This document shows, in pieces, positions 1 to 7,926 of a DNA stretch of 23,450 nucleotides. The stretch is from Planctomycetota bacterium (GTDB taxonomy: Bacteria > Planctomycetota > Planctomycetia > Pirellulales > Pirellulaceae), in NCBI GenBank assembly GCA_024277285.1, contig JAJRVM010000137.1, forward strand, positions 1-23,450. The letters are read 5' to 3'. A model generated the notes under the pieces. It was not told where the DNA came from. It ran no database searches and saw only the letters and a program-made list of their open reading frames with translations. How positions within the stretch are numbered: position 1 is the first letter of the stretch; the number at the start of each line of letters is the position of its first letter. The position numbers were made by a program, and so were the translations under genes.

Positions 1-30
1 AGGGAGCAGGATGCGGTTCACTGCGACAAT

Positions 31-2199
31 TCAGTGTTTGAGAGGCGGGAACGAATGAGGAGGTGCGATGAAATCCTCACCCTTGGGCACTGGGGCGACG
101 TCGGGATGGTAATCCATCACCTGTTTTGAATATTTGTCCAAACCCGAGCCGTCGAGTAGCGTGTTTCTGTCACATCCATGATCGATGGCTTGACGCAGAC
201 TGTGCAGGATCAAGCTTTCTTTTTCAGACGTGTCATTGTGCATCCAATGTACAATTGCCAGTAACACGAAAGCTTGTGCCGGATGCGGTTCCAGCGTTGT
301 GGCAAACTCAGCATCGTCAACCGCAAGCTTCCAGAAGGGCGTTCCATTGCCGTCGACACAGTCTCCGTACTTGTTGTAGACATAGACGCGGTTGAGATAT
401 GCGGCTTGGCACCTCGGGTCGAGTTTAGTGGCTCTGGTTAGGTATTCGATGGCGATCGTCTTGAAGTTCTCGCGGTTTCGGTACGCGTAGCCAATGTTGT
501 TGAGCACGGCGACAGTTTCGTAGTTGTGTTCATCGATGGCCTGAGAATAGTAATACGCGGACGGAATACGTGCATGGCACTTTTGAAACGCGTACCCTGC
601 CCAAGCTGCGGTAATGCCTTGCGGAGCCAGCGAATACACATGTTCCAGTTCGGCGGCAGCCTCCCTGAATTCCCCCATTGCGACCAACACTTGACCACGG
701 GCGAACAGCGGTTCAAACGCATTCGGTCGGTCCTGGTTGGCGTCGCTAAAACACTCGACGGCCTGTGCCAGCTCGCCGTTCTGGAACGCGCGGATACCGG
801 CCTGATAGCGTCGTTGGGCGTAGGGCGTGCGCAGCGCAAGTCCGGTCCCGGCGGCGGCAGCGATTAGGCTGGCACCCGCTGCGGCGGCGGCGAGCAAGAA
901 CCGACGGCGGTGTGTCCAGCGTTGCAGCCGCGCGGCATGGGTGAGACGGCCGCGCAGGTCGGCCGCCAGTTCGCGAGCTGTCTGGTAGCGATTTTCCGGC
1001 TCAAGCTGCAAGCATTTTTCGACAATCTCTGCCACATGTGGGTCGATGTCAGGAACCAGCGTTGTGAGTGCTTCGCTGCCTTCCTCTTGTTTGGCCATGA
1101 TGCGGAAGGCAGCCACGTTGACCGGTTCGCCTACCCGTTGATCGCCGAAAGGCAGTCGTCCGGTTAGCAGTTCGTAGAGGATCACGCCGAGCGAGAAGAT
1201 ATCGGAACGGGGCTCTCCCAGTCCGGCTTCCTCGCAGTCATCGACCAAGACACCACGCAATTGTTCCGGCGGCATGTAGGGGAACGTCCCGCCGACCAAG
1301 GAACGTTGCAGTCGTTCGTCACTTGACAGGTTGAAATCCAACAGCAGTGGGCATCCGGACGGAGCCAGCAAGATATTCGAGGGTTTCAGGTCTCGGTGGC
1401 AGATTCCGGCATCGTGGGCATGTGCCAGGGCGTCGGCAAGCAGGGCGATGATATAGACTGCGCCGTCGGCAAGCGACGCGTTTTCGAGCAGCGGATCGTG
1501 TCGTGTGTATGCGTCCGGGATGGCGTCGAGGATGGAATCACGTTGGCCGATCGCGATGAAGAGATCGGCGCGCCGCAGAGTGGTATCAGTTCCGTATGCG
1601 ACATCAATGGCCTTGAGCAGTGTGCCACGTCCCAGGTAGGGCATGCAGATGGCGGTCAGATGCGTAGTTTCATCTTCTTGCACGGAGTAGACAGGCACGA
1701 TGTTGCGATGGGACAGTCGTCCCAGCGTCTCGGCCTCGCCACCGCCACGTCGCGAGATTTTTACGACGACCAGGCGATCGCCCAACGACGGTTCTGTCGC
1801 AAGATAGACGCGCGCAAACGCTCCACGCCCGATTTCCCGAATCAAATAGAACCCCAGAAACAACGTCTCGGTCTCTGGCCATGGCACTTCAGTCGGTTCC
1901 TGGCCGATATCGGTTACTTCTTCAAAGCATTCATGTGTTGCCAGTAGAATGCGCAGTGATTTGTGGACGGTGGGAAAACGTTCGCAATAGGTGCTCAGGA
2001 CCACGCGTTCTCCCGCCTCCCGACGCAGGCAATACTCTTCGTAGGCCAGGTCAAGCACCAGCGAGTCGTGATTACACAGATGGGGGTGCCGGTCGAGCAC
2101 CGCTTGCGCGTTCGGGGCGTTGCCCGACCGCCATGTGTTAATGACTTGCGAGACCAGCGAACGTGGGGCCAGGTTGGAGGACTTATTTTTCGTCGTCAT
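31..2199 (-). CDS. Ser/Thr protein kinase with C-terminal TPR repeats
   Basis: Predicted membrane-anchored protein kinase of 722 aa. Residues 1-90 form a helical N-terminal region of the kind common in planctomycete kinases. The kinase domain spans about 115-420: glycine loop GRGAFA at 124-129, likely ATP lysine K147, catalytic HRDLKPSN at 268-275 and PPE at 310-312. The metal-binding motif reads DFN (288-290) instead of DFG. One membrane segment at about 433-456 is followed by TPR-like repeats at about 461-650, which should lie outside the cytoplasm. The sigma-factor gene lies directly upstream on the same strand, so the pair may signal together. The start is uncertain: ATG at 2199 is chosen, but an in-frame ATG at 2217 would add six residues, and neither has a strong ribosome site. 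Family assignment is firm; whether it is active is open because of DFN. Confidence 0.93.
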   Translation of the reverse strand: MTTKNKSSNLAPRSLVSQVINTWRSGNAPNAQAVLDRHPHLCNHDSLVLDLAYEEYCLRREAGERVVLSTYCERFPTVHKSLRILLATHECFEEVTDIGQEPTEVPWPETETLFLGFYLIREIGRGAFARVYLATEPSLGDRLVVVKISRRGGGEAETLGRLSHRNIVPVYSVQEDETTHLTAICMPYLGRGTLLKAIDVAYGTDTTLRRADLFIAIGQRDSILDAIPDAYTRHDPLLENASLADGAVYIIALLADALAHAHDAGICHRDLKPSNILLAPSGCPLLLDFNLSSDERLQRSLVGGTFPYMPPEQLRGVLVDDCEEAGLGEPRSDIFSLGVILYELLTGRLPFGDQRVGEPVNVAAFRIMAKQEEGSEALTTLVPDIDPHVAEIVEKCLQLEPENRYQTARELAADLRGRLTHAARLQRWTHRRRFLLAAAAAGASLIAAAAGTGLALRTPYAQRRYQAGIRAFQNGELAQAVECFSDANQDRPNAFEPLFARGQVLVAMGEFREAAAELEHVYSLAPQGITAAWAGYAFQKCHARIPSAYYYSQAIDEHNYETVAVLNNIGYAYRNRENFKTIAIEYLTRATKLDPRCQAAYLNRVYVYNKYGDCVDGNGTPFWKLAVDDAEFATTLEPHPAQAFVLLAIVHWMHNDTSEKESLILHSLRQAIDHGCDRNTLLDGSGLDKYSKQVMDYHPDVAPVPKGEDFIAPPHSFPPLKH

Positions 2200-2294
2200 G
2201 CATTTGTTCCGGTGCATCTGCCCATCAGCGCGTCGCGGAACCAGTTCGACGCGTTGTTTGATTGGATATCCGTAAAGCCTACCGTAGTTCCTTG

Positions 2295-2372
2295 GAACCT
2301 GTCACAAAACCGCCGGTAGGCATAGCCCATACCGAGCGAATCAACGGGCCAGCCAGGTCATATGACAGGTTC
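2295..2372. repeat. Hairpin repeat family P, copy 1
   Basis: A perfect 10-bp inverted repeat, GAACCTGTCA (2295-2304) and TGACAGGTTC (2363-2372), encloses 58 bp. The left part continues CACAAAAC and has an ATACCGAG motif inside the loop; both recur in copy 2 at 23056-23132. It lies between the sigma-factor stop and the kinase start, about 20 bp past the sigma stop, so its transcript could fold in the intercistronic RNA. There is no clear U-tract, so terminator function is unproven. Confidence 0.75.
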
Positions 2373-2392
2373 TTAATGTGTTCCAATGCCAG

Positions 2393-2959
2393 TTAGTCGG
2401 CTTGGTACGACCGCAGCAGTCGGTCGATGACGCGCCGAACCGTTCTTTCATTAATATCGAGTTGTCGGCTGATTTCAACAAACGTCGCGCCGCCAAGACG
2501 AAGTCGGGCGATATCCTGGTTGCGCACCGATTCGCCATCCATGAGTCGTTGCCACGTTTCGCGCGCGATGGCGACTTGGCTCGGAGTCAACTCAAGCGAA
2601 TCAGGCATCTCGTCCGACTCTTGCAAGGCACACTCGCGAGCCACATCGTATTTGTCCGAGATGATCCGCCGCCGATGTTCATCGCAGACCTTGTTCCTTA
2701 CCACTCTGCCAAGATAGCGATACAGGTCGTTGGGGCCTTGAAAAGATCGGATCTTGCGTGGATCACGGAAGAAGGAAACCCATACCATTTGCACAAAATC
2801 GACCGAATCGAATTTTGACTGCATGCGGGTATCGAGGTTGCGGCGGGCGATGCGGCGAATGAATGGGCCGTAATCCTCGATGAATCTCCAGATCGCATCA
2901 GGAGTTCCACGGCGGACCTCTTCCAATGCGGCGCGGAATTCAGCTTTCTCGTCGGCCAT
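2393..2959 (-). CDS. ECF-like RNA polymerase sigma factor
   Basis: Predicted 188-aa sigma-70 family factor. A sigma-2 region lies at about 20-97, with a core-binding stretch around SVDFVQMVW (52-60) and a basic RNKVCDEHRRR segment (88-98). A sigma-4 helix-turn-helix lies at about 135-185 (FVEISRQLDINERTVRRVIDRL region). The reading frame is open up to 3085, but ATG at 2959 is chosen because GAGGG (2967-2971) sits 7 bp upstream and the family N-terminus begins near there. No anti-sigma gene is adjacent; the next gene on the same strand is a Ser/Thr kinase. Planctomycete ECF factors linked to kinases are a known pattern, so regulation by phosphorylation is a reasonable inference but cannot be read from the sequence. 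Confidence 0.9.
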   Translation of the reverse strand: MADEKAEFRAALEEVRRGTPDAIWRFIEDYGPFIRRIARRNLDTRMQSKFDSVDFVQMVWVSFFRDPRKIRSFQGPNDLYRYLGRVVRNKVCDEHRRRIISDKYDVARECALQESDEMPDSLELTPSQVAIARETWQRLMDGESVRNQDIARLRLGGATFVEISRQLDINERTVRRVIDRLLRSYQAD

Positions 2960-3743
2960 CGACTTACCCTCGATCCAATTGCCCGCAGGTCGATGCAATC
3001 TGAATCGCCAGTGGTCGAGTCCGCCCGTCCGAGATGCGGTTGCCCCAACAACGCGGCCAGATGCCCCAACGCCCAGATGCCCCAACGCCCCAAGACTCGT
3101 GACCCGCGAGGAATTTTCCGGCGCCTATCGCCAACGCCGGTCAATTTCACGTGCCAAACAGAATCTTATGACAGGTTTCTACCGATTCCCGTACCCTATC
3201 ACCCGTGTGGAGCAAAGGTTGAGCGATTGTTCCTGCGGTGAATGCCGGTGCGAACAGCTCGCTGCCCGCAAGCCGTAGGTTACCAAAATTCCAGGGCCCT
3301 GTGCTACTTTCTTTACGCAAAATGCCAGCACTTTCTTGGGAGAGGCGGTTATTGCCGCTGGTGAGTGTGAGCAGGCGCTGGCCCCACTGGTCACCAAGCC
3401 GATCTGCCTCGACAATACTAACGCCGGAACGGTGTTCCTGTAACGCTGGTAGGTGGTCTAATGTGCGTGTCAGGGATGAGGGCGCGTCCGTGTCGACGAG
3501 ATGTGCGTGGCTTTCGGGTCTCGATGGCTCGTGGCCGGCATCCGGTTAGTCGCGCGCTGAACGGCGGCAGGCTGGTCGGTCTTCGTATGTCATCACCTTT
3601 CAAATCACAACCTGCCGCGTCGGACTTGGAGGCTGCCTTTGGGGCAGGCCGAGTCGATTGGAGCTGGGCCATAGAAGCACGGCATCGGTAATGGTTTTCT
3701 TGTCGCGTCCCTCTAGCCGGTTATTTCCGAAAAGTGTGAGGAT
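2960..3743. other. Gene-free interval between divergent sigma factor and ABC ATPase
   Basis: About 780 bp with no convincing gene. Short open frames on both strands show no recognisable domain. It must hold the promoters of both divergent genes, but I cannot identify them. It includes a tandem 16-bp repeat (CAGATGCCCCAACGCC at 3058-3073 and again from 3074) and one isolated TATGACAGGTTTCT (3167-3180) that resembles the right arm of the P repeat family. Confidence 0.6.
3058..3089. repeat. Two-unit 16-bp tandem repeat
   Basis: The unit CAGATGCCCCAACGCC occurs at 3058-3073 and again at 3074-3089, with a further CAAG-type continuation. It sits upstream of the sigma-factor start in non-coding DNA. 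It is probably simple slippage. Confidence 0.6.
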
Positions 3744-4631
3744 ATGGGCGATCCTGATCCTGTGGTGATCACCAGGAAGTTGACCAAACGTTACGGCGAC
3801 GTAACGGCGCTGCACGATTGCTCGTTGGGCATTCGTCGGGGCGAAGTGTTTGGTCTTCTGGGGCCAAACGGAGCCGGCAAGACGACGTTGTTGCGATTGT
3901 TGATGGGATATTTGCGGCCGACCTGCGGCTCCGCCACCATCTTGGGATATGATTGTTATCGAGACTCGCTCAGGCTGCGTCGCGACGTCGCGTATTTGCC
4001 TGGTGAGGCGCGGCTTTTTCGGCAAATGTGTGGCCGCGAGGTGTTGCGTTTCTTTGCTGATGTGCGCGGCGGTACTCAATACCAGCGCGCCCTTGCTCTA
4101 GCGGACCGATTCGATTTGGATATCCGTCGGCGGGTCGGCAACATGTCGACCGGCATGCGGCAAAAGCTGGCGCTGGTCGCCACGTTGGCCACGGAAACAT
4201 CGCTGGTCATCTTGGATGAACCGACTTCCAATCTCGATCCGACGGTTCGCGGCACGGTTCAGGAATTGGTGGAAGAGATTCGTCAGAGTGGTCGCACGGT
4301 ATTGTTTTCCTCACACGTGCTTTCCGAAGTCGAGCGCGTGTGCGATCGCGTTGCCATTCTACGTTCGGGGCAACTGGTTCATACGCAAGTGATGGCCGAG
4401 TTGCGGCGGCGGCATCGAATTTTCGCAACGCTACGCGGTGCGCTGCCAGCAACGCCGCCTGAAATTGACGGCCAGCTATCCATATGCGCTGGCGCTGACG
4501 GTCAGGTTACGATTGAAACACCTGGCGAACTAGCGCCGTTGTTAGGGTGGCTCAGCACATTGCCGCTGGACGCGGTTCGCATCGAACCGCTGGGATTGCG
4601 GGCGATTTACGATGCGTTTCACACTGCTTGA
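3744..4631 (+). CDS. ABC transporter ATP-binding protein (ABC-2 exporter type)
   Basis: Predicted 295-aa ATPase that powers an ABC-2 type exporter at the cytoplasmic membrane. Walker A is GPNGAGKT (40-47). The signature is the MSTGM form (134-138) in place of LSGGQ, common in this CcmA/drug-exporter branch. Walker B with catalytic Glu is LVILDEP (154-160) and the switch histidine is H191. The region after about 225 is a C-terminal extension with no motif I know. ATG 3744 has GAGG at 3738-3741, only 2 bp away, which is tight; no better start is seen. The partner permease lies downstream on the same strand, now 404 bp away because of a MITE and about 230 bp of other DNA. The transported substrate cannot be inferred. 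Confidence 0.95.
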   Translation: MGDPDPVVITRKLTKRYGDVTALHDCSLGIRRGEVFGLLGPNGAGKTTLLRLLMGYLRPTCGSATILGYDCYRDSLRLRRDVAYLPGEARLFRQMCGREVLRFFADVRGGTQYQRALALADRFDLDIRRRVGNMSTGMRQKLALVATLATETSLVILDEPTSNLDPTVRGTVQELVEEIRQSGRTVLFSSHVLSEVERVCDRVAILRSGQLVHTQVMAELRRRHRIFATLRGALPATPPEIDGQLSICAGADGQVTIETPGELAPLLGWLSTLPLDAVRIEPLGLRAIYDAFHTA

Positions 4632-4865
4632 GGTGGCGAGCGTGCTCCAAGGAAGCGAACGATGGCGAACAGACGCACAGTGGCACGCCGCTCCGCGGCG
4701 TGGAAGGAAAGCCGTCGAGTTGAGTCTCCCGCGCGCTTGTAGCATGGGCTCTGTCTCAATTTGTTCAAACGGCATGCTGGCAGCACGCACTCGTCGTCAT
4801 GGAGACTTGACTCAAACACGCTGCTCTCGGCTCCATGCGCTCTGCGCATGACTTATGCAAAAACC
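4632..4865. other. Non-coding spacer between ATPase and MITE copy A
   Basis: About 230 bp with no supported gene. It holds a GC-rich triloop hairpin, CACGCCGC-TCC-GCGGCGTG (4684-4702), 52 bp after the ATPase stop. No T-tract follows, so it is not a classical terminator. It ends in CAAAAACC (4858-4865), the left target-site copy of the MITE. Confidence 0.55.
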
Positions 4866-5026
4866 GTAACACTTTAGCCAAATGAAGCAGCTGAGGAGGT
4901 CGGTAGGCGGCGAAAGCTTGGCAAATTGCAATAGCGGTTAGATTGGCAAAATCGCTTTGCCAATCCCGTTCGCGTTGCCCGCCTTCCGACCGAAAGCCAC
5001 CCTACTTCAGATGGCTAAACAGATAC
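4866..5026 (+). mobile_element. 161-bp MITE-like element, copy A
   Basis: The element runs from GTAAC to GATAC. Its two ends are imperfect inverted repeats matching at 19 of 25 positions and sharing TTTAGCCA and TGAAG. It is flanked by a perfect 8-bp direct repeat CAAAAACC (4858-4865 and 5027-5034), the mark of transposition. A central palindrome GATTGGCAAA-ATCGC-TTTGCCAATC occupies 4941-4965. Copy B at 16465-16625 is inverted, has the same length and differs at 5 of 161 positions by my alignment. No transposase is encoded, so it would need one in trans. An 8-bp duplication plus an end beginning GTAA fits the IS66 family as I know it; this assignment is tentative. Confidence 0.88.
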
Positions 5027-5035
5027 CAAAAACCT

Positions 5036-6010
5036 ATGAAACAAGCGCTCCTACGCAAATCGGTTCGTGAAGCACGCCTGCTGTTGTTATCCAGCGCTCT
5101 CGTCATGTTTGCGTTTTGTTGGCTACGTGTCTGGATCATCAGTCTGTTGCCGACGGAACGGTTCAAGAACGTCGTCGAGCAGTTTCGCGAGTTCGAGCGG
5201 TTTGTCCCGGTACCATTCGAGCAGTTGTTCACCTATTCAGGGCGTATTGCGCTGAGCTACGACGAGTTGATCGTCGTGATGTGCATGGTGATCTGGGCGG
5301 TCTCGCGAGGGTCGGACTGCGTGGCCGGATCGTTGGGACGCGGCACACTTGAAATGGTTTTGGCGCAACCGGTCAGTCGCGCGCGTCTTATGTTAACTCA
5401 CGCCATGGTTACGACGTGCGGCGCCGCCGTCCTGGCGCTCGCGTCTTGGGGGGGCGTTTTTGCGGGCATTTCCACGACCACGGTCGACGAGCCAGTTGCA
5501 CCGATGAAGTTGTCGATGTCGATGCTGGGAATGGGGGCCGATCCCGCCGATGCTATCACTCAGGGCGCGACACGTGCTGTGCCGATGCGGTCCAAAGTCG
5601 ATCCGAACGTCATGTGGCCGGCGGCGGTTAATCTCTTCGCGCTCGGGTTCTTTCTCGCCGGTCTCAGCACGCTGGTATCTGCGCCAGATCGTTATCGTTG
5701 GCGCACGATTGGGATCGTCGCGGCGATCTATGTGGTCCAGCTGATCATGAAGATCGTCGGCCTGGCGTCCGATCGCCTCAGTTGGCTGCTTCACTTCACG
5801 TTCTTCACCGCTTATGACCCGGAACGCTTTGTTAGCGTGGCGGTGCATTCGCCCGGTGACGCCTGGCGACTGGTGTTGACCAACGAACAGGGCCATTGGG
5901 CCGGTCTTGGTCCGTTGGGCTTTGATCTAATACTCATCGTCATGGGGATTGCCGCCTACCTGCTGGCCATCGTGATCTTCAGCCGCCGTGATCTGCCGGC
6001 TCCCGTGTGA
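5036..6010 (+). CDS. ABC-2 type transporter permease
   Basis: Predicted 324-aa integral membrane partner of the upstream ATPase. Hydrophobic segments lie at about 16-37, 74-90, 122-146, 195-215, 222-243 and 294-315. The region after the second (GSLGRGTLEMVLAQPVSRARLM, in two parts 98-119) is typical of ABC-2 exporter permeases, where the sequence between segments 2 and 3 contacts the ATPase. The frame is open back to 4943 inside the MITE, but that start is a TTG within the element, so ATG 5036 is chosen. No Shine-Dalgarno site precedes it. If the MITE and one target copy are removed, an in-frame ATG at 4855 reads ATG CAA AAA CCT ATG, suggesting the original protein began four codons earlier. 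Confidence 0.92.
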   Translation: MKQALLRKSVREARLLLLSSALVMFAFCWLRVWIISLLPTERFKNVVEQFREFERFVPVPFEQLFTYSGRIALSYDELIVVMCMVIWAVSRGSDCVAGSLGRGTLEMVLAQPVSRARLMLTHAMVTTCGAAVLALASWGGVFAGISTTTVDEPVAPMKLSMSMLGMGADPADAITQGATRAVPMRSKVDPNVMWPAAVNLFALGFFLAGLSTLVSAPDRYRWRTIGIVAAIYVVQLIMKIVGLASDRLSWLLHFTFFTAYDPERFVSVAVHSPGDAWRLVLTNEQGHWAGLGPLGFDLILIVMGIAAYLLAIVIFSRRDLPAPV

Positions 6011-6140
6011 TGAGTGTGGGCTGTTGAGAAGTCGACGATTCGGGTCATGTTGCTGCCGGTGATCACGACGGTTGTTGTTCCGAATAGACGCCCACTGTGC
6101 TCGAACGCTTTGTCGGCAGTTGCCTGATCGCAACGCAATC

Positions 6141-6256
6141 CATCAGGCGTTATTCTTTGCCCTTAATCTTCTTTGCCCTTTTCTGCCGTCGCGCTCATGG
6201 ACAGCGTGCTGGTTGTTTTCCTTGTCGGACACGAGAAAATGGCGGGCAAAGGAAGA
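6141..6256 (+). repeat. Palindromic repeat family R, decayed copy 1
   Basis: The core at about 6153-6202 matches the full copy at 23170-23450 closely, including TCTTCTTTGCCC and GCGCTCATGGAC. The flanks are diverged. The right arm keeps GGCGGGCAAAGG but no longer pairs well with the left arm. It looks like an old, eroded member of the family. Confidence 0.6.
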
Positions 6257-6524
6257 AGTGTGATGCCAGCGTCTCGCCTGCACGCCGCATGCCGGATCTC
6301 GACGGCTAGTCGCTTGCCTGCGGGCCGCATTTTCAGCTCATGATGGGTGGCATTTGCGCTATCGCCTGTCGCGACTGTGCCGGCTTTGCTGGTTGCAGCG
6401 GTGGTGCTGGTCTTGCGCGTGGTCTGTCGGGGTTCGGAACAAAGCGAGAGTTTTCAGTGAGTCCCGTGCATGGTCGCCGTTCAACGGCCCGATGGCAAGG
6501 AGTAGGGTTATTCGGAATTAAAAC

Positions 6525-6531
6525 GAGGGGG
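6525..6531 (+). promoter_or_regulatory. Ribosome binding site for the unknown acidic protein
   Basis: GAGGGGG ends 8 bp before ATG 6540 and fixes that start codon. Confidence 0.75.
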
Positions 6532-6539
6532 CCAATACC

Positions 6540-7733
6540 ATGTTCTCGGCCATCAACGCGTCTGCTTCCAATTTTCACAATGTAATTGCGAAACCGTCCG
6601 CGTCTGCATCTCGCGAAGACTCGCATTCGGGAAGGTTGTACGAGGCGCCTGTCTCGCGTTCACGGGCACCGGACGAACTGTCTCTCTCGAACCCTGGAGC
6701 ACTATCTGAACCGGGGAGCTTCAGCCAACGCACGGCACTGAGTATCCGATCACGCATGACGGTTGAGCGTAGCGACGATGGGGAAATTCGTACCTCGCTG
6801 AATTCAAAACTTCGATTACAATATGAGTTCGAAGCTGCGGATGGGACGAAGATACGTATTCGCGCCAAGGCGAATCTGCAATATACGCAAACGACCGGCG
6901 GTGACGAGCAATCGCAATCGCTGAAACTGCGCGTCAAGGCCCGCGTGAGTATTGTGCAGCAGAGTGTCTCGTCCCACGCGTCCGCGTTGGGTGAAATGCC
7001 CGGTTTGCCAGTCGAGGCTCAAGAGGCCATTTCCCAGGCGTTCGATCTGTTCCAGCAAGTAACCGATGCGACGACCTCTCAGTTTCTTGAGGGCGATTCC
7101 CTTGACGGTGACCCGTTCATCGCGGAGTTAGTTGATGCATTCAACGCATTGGCGGGAGTGATCGATCAAGTTCCTGATCCTGCCATGGCCGACCTGCTTG
7201 AGGCACCTCAAGCGCAGCCAGGAGAGCAGATCATTGCGCCGACGCCGGCGCCGATCGATGTGCCTGTTACCGCATCCACGGTCGGTGGCGTTGACGTACC
7301 GGTCGTGAGCGAACCATCCTTGCCGGCCGAGACCGCTGCGCCAGATGAAGTTGATGAAGTTGATGAAGTTGATGAAGTTGATGATGACGGCGAGCATGAG
7401 GCTGTCCAGGGTGCCGCAGAGCGATCGGATTCAGAAGTGGCTGAAGAAACTGGCCTCACTCCGGTCGACGGTGCGGTTGGCACGGAATCGGCTGAGTCGT
7501 CTGCCACGTCTGAGTCGCCCGTATCCGTTGCATCGATTAAGTTGCGAATGCGGTTTCAGTTCATTCAGTCGTTGACGAGTATTGTCGGGGAATTTGAGTC
7601 CGGCTCGCAATCGCTTCTCGTTTCGCAGTCGACGTTGAAGTTCTCGGCGGACGTTACCGCGCGCTTCAACACACTTGCTATCGAGGACAACAATGCGGTT
7701 CCACAGGGACAAAATGTCGATACTCAGGTGTAG
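6540..7733 (+). CDS. Unrecognised acidic protein with a DEV repeat
   Basis: A 397-aa protein I do not recognise. A strong ribosome site supports the start. There is no signal peptide or membrane segment. Residues 1-65 are Ser-rich and probably disordered. About 66-140 alternate polar and hydrophobic residues, suggesting beta strands (for example LRLQYEFEA and IRIRAKANLQYTQ). About 155-222 look helical. About 223-330 are Pro/Ala/Glu/Asp-rich, including four DEV units (269-280) from a perfect 9-bp tandem repeat. About 331-380 again look beta-rich. The coding frame is believable: it is long, keeps a consistent composition, and both ends show ordered patterns. It stands alone, convergent with the kinase gene downstream. 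It may be a planctomycete-specific protein; no function is claimed. Confidence 0.82.
   Translation: MFSAINASASNFHNVIAKPSASASREDSHSGRLYEAPVSRSRAPDELSLSNPGALSEPGSFSQRTALSIRSRMTVERSDDGEIRTSLNSKLRLQYEFEAADGTKIRIRAKANLQYTQTTGGDEQSQSLKLRVKARVSIVQQSVSSHASALGEMPGLPVEAQEAISQAFDLFQQVTDATTSQFLEGDSLDGDPFIAELVDAFNALAGVIDQVPDPAMADLLEAPQAQPGEQIIAPTPAPIDVPVTASTVGGVDVPVVSEPSLPAETAAPDEVDEVDEVDEVDDDGEHEAVQGAAERSDSEVAEETGLTPVDGAVGTESAESSATSESPVSVASIKLRMRFQFIQSLTSIVGEFESGSQSLLVSQSTLKFSADVTARFNTLAIEDNNAVPQGQNVDTQV
7344..7379 (+). repeat. 9-bp tandem repeat encoding DEV
   Basis: GATGAAGTT occurs four times without error at 7344-7379, followed by GATGATGAC. Being in frame, it adds Asp-Glu-Val units to the acidic linker of the protein at 6540-7733. 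Perfect copies suggest recent slippage and possible length variation between strains. Confidence 0.9.
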
Positions 7734-7738
7734 GCGTT

Positions 7739-7753
7739 CGTCTTGTGAAGACG
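7739..7753. terminator. Small hairpin after the acidic protein gene
   Basis: CGTCTT-GTG-AAGACG lies 5 bp after the stop at 7731-7733, between two convergent genes. The stem is only 6 bp and no T-run follows, so it is at best a weak terminator or an RNA end-stabilising structure. Confidence 0.3.
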
Positions 7754-7926
7754 TTCGTTGGTGCCACTGCATGCAGTGCGCGCCGACTAATCACTTCCCA
7801 TCTGGAAGCTCGATCGCCGCTTCGCACTGCTCAACTTGGCGTTTTCGTGTGCGTGTCGATTTGCAGCTTTGTTGAGGTGTTTGCCGTTGGATGGCGTACG
7901 GCGTGAGCAGTGGCACTGAGTTATTT

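Larger units (their letters stand above)
6011..6539. other. Gene-free interval with a decayed repeat
   Basis: About 530 bp between the permease and the next plus-strand gene. Small open frames in it show no family signal. It contains the decayed repeat core listed at 6141-6256. The only clear signal at its right end is the ribosome site of the next gene. Confidence 0.6.

Noticed and set aside
3238..3691. Plus-strand open frames before the ABC ATPase
   Set aside because: Arg/Ser-rich translations typical of random GC-rich DNA, in competing frames, with no family signal.
4943..5035. N-terminal extension of the permease inside the MITE
   Set aside because: It begins at a TTG within the mobile element, has no ribosome site and no similarity to permease N-termini.
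7344..7379. Repeat array as CRISPR
   Set aside because: Units are 9 bp, contiguous and in frame in a protein; there are no spacers or cas genes.
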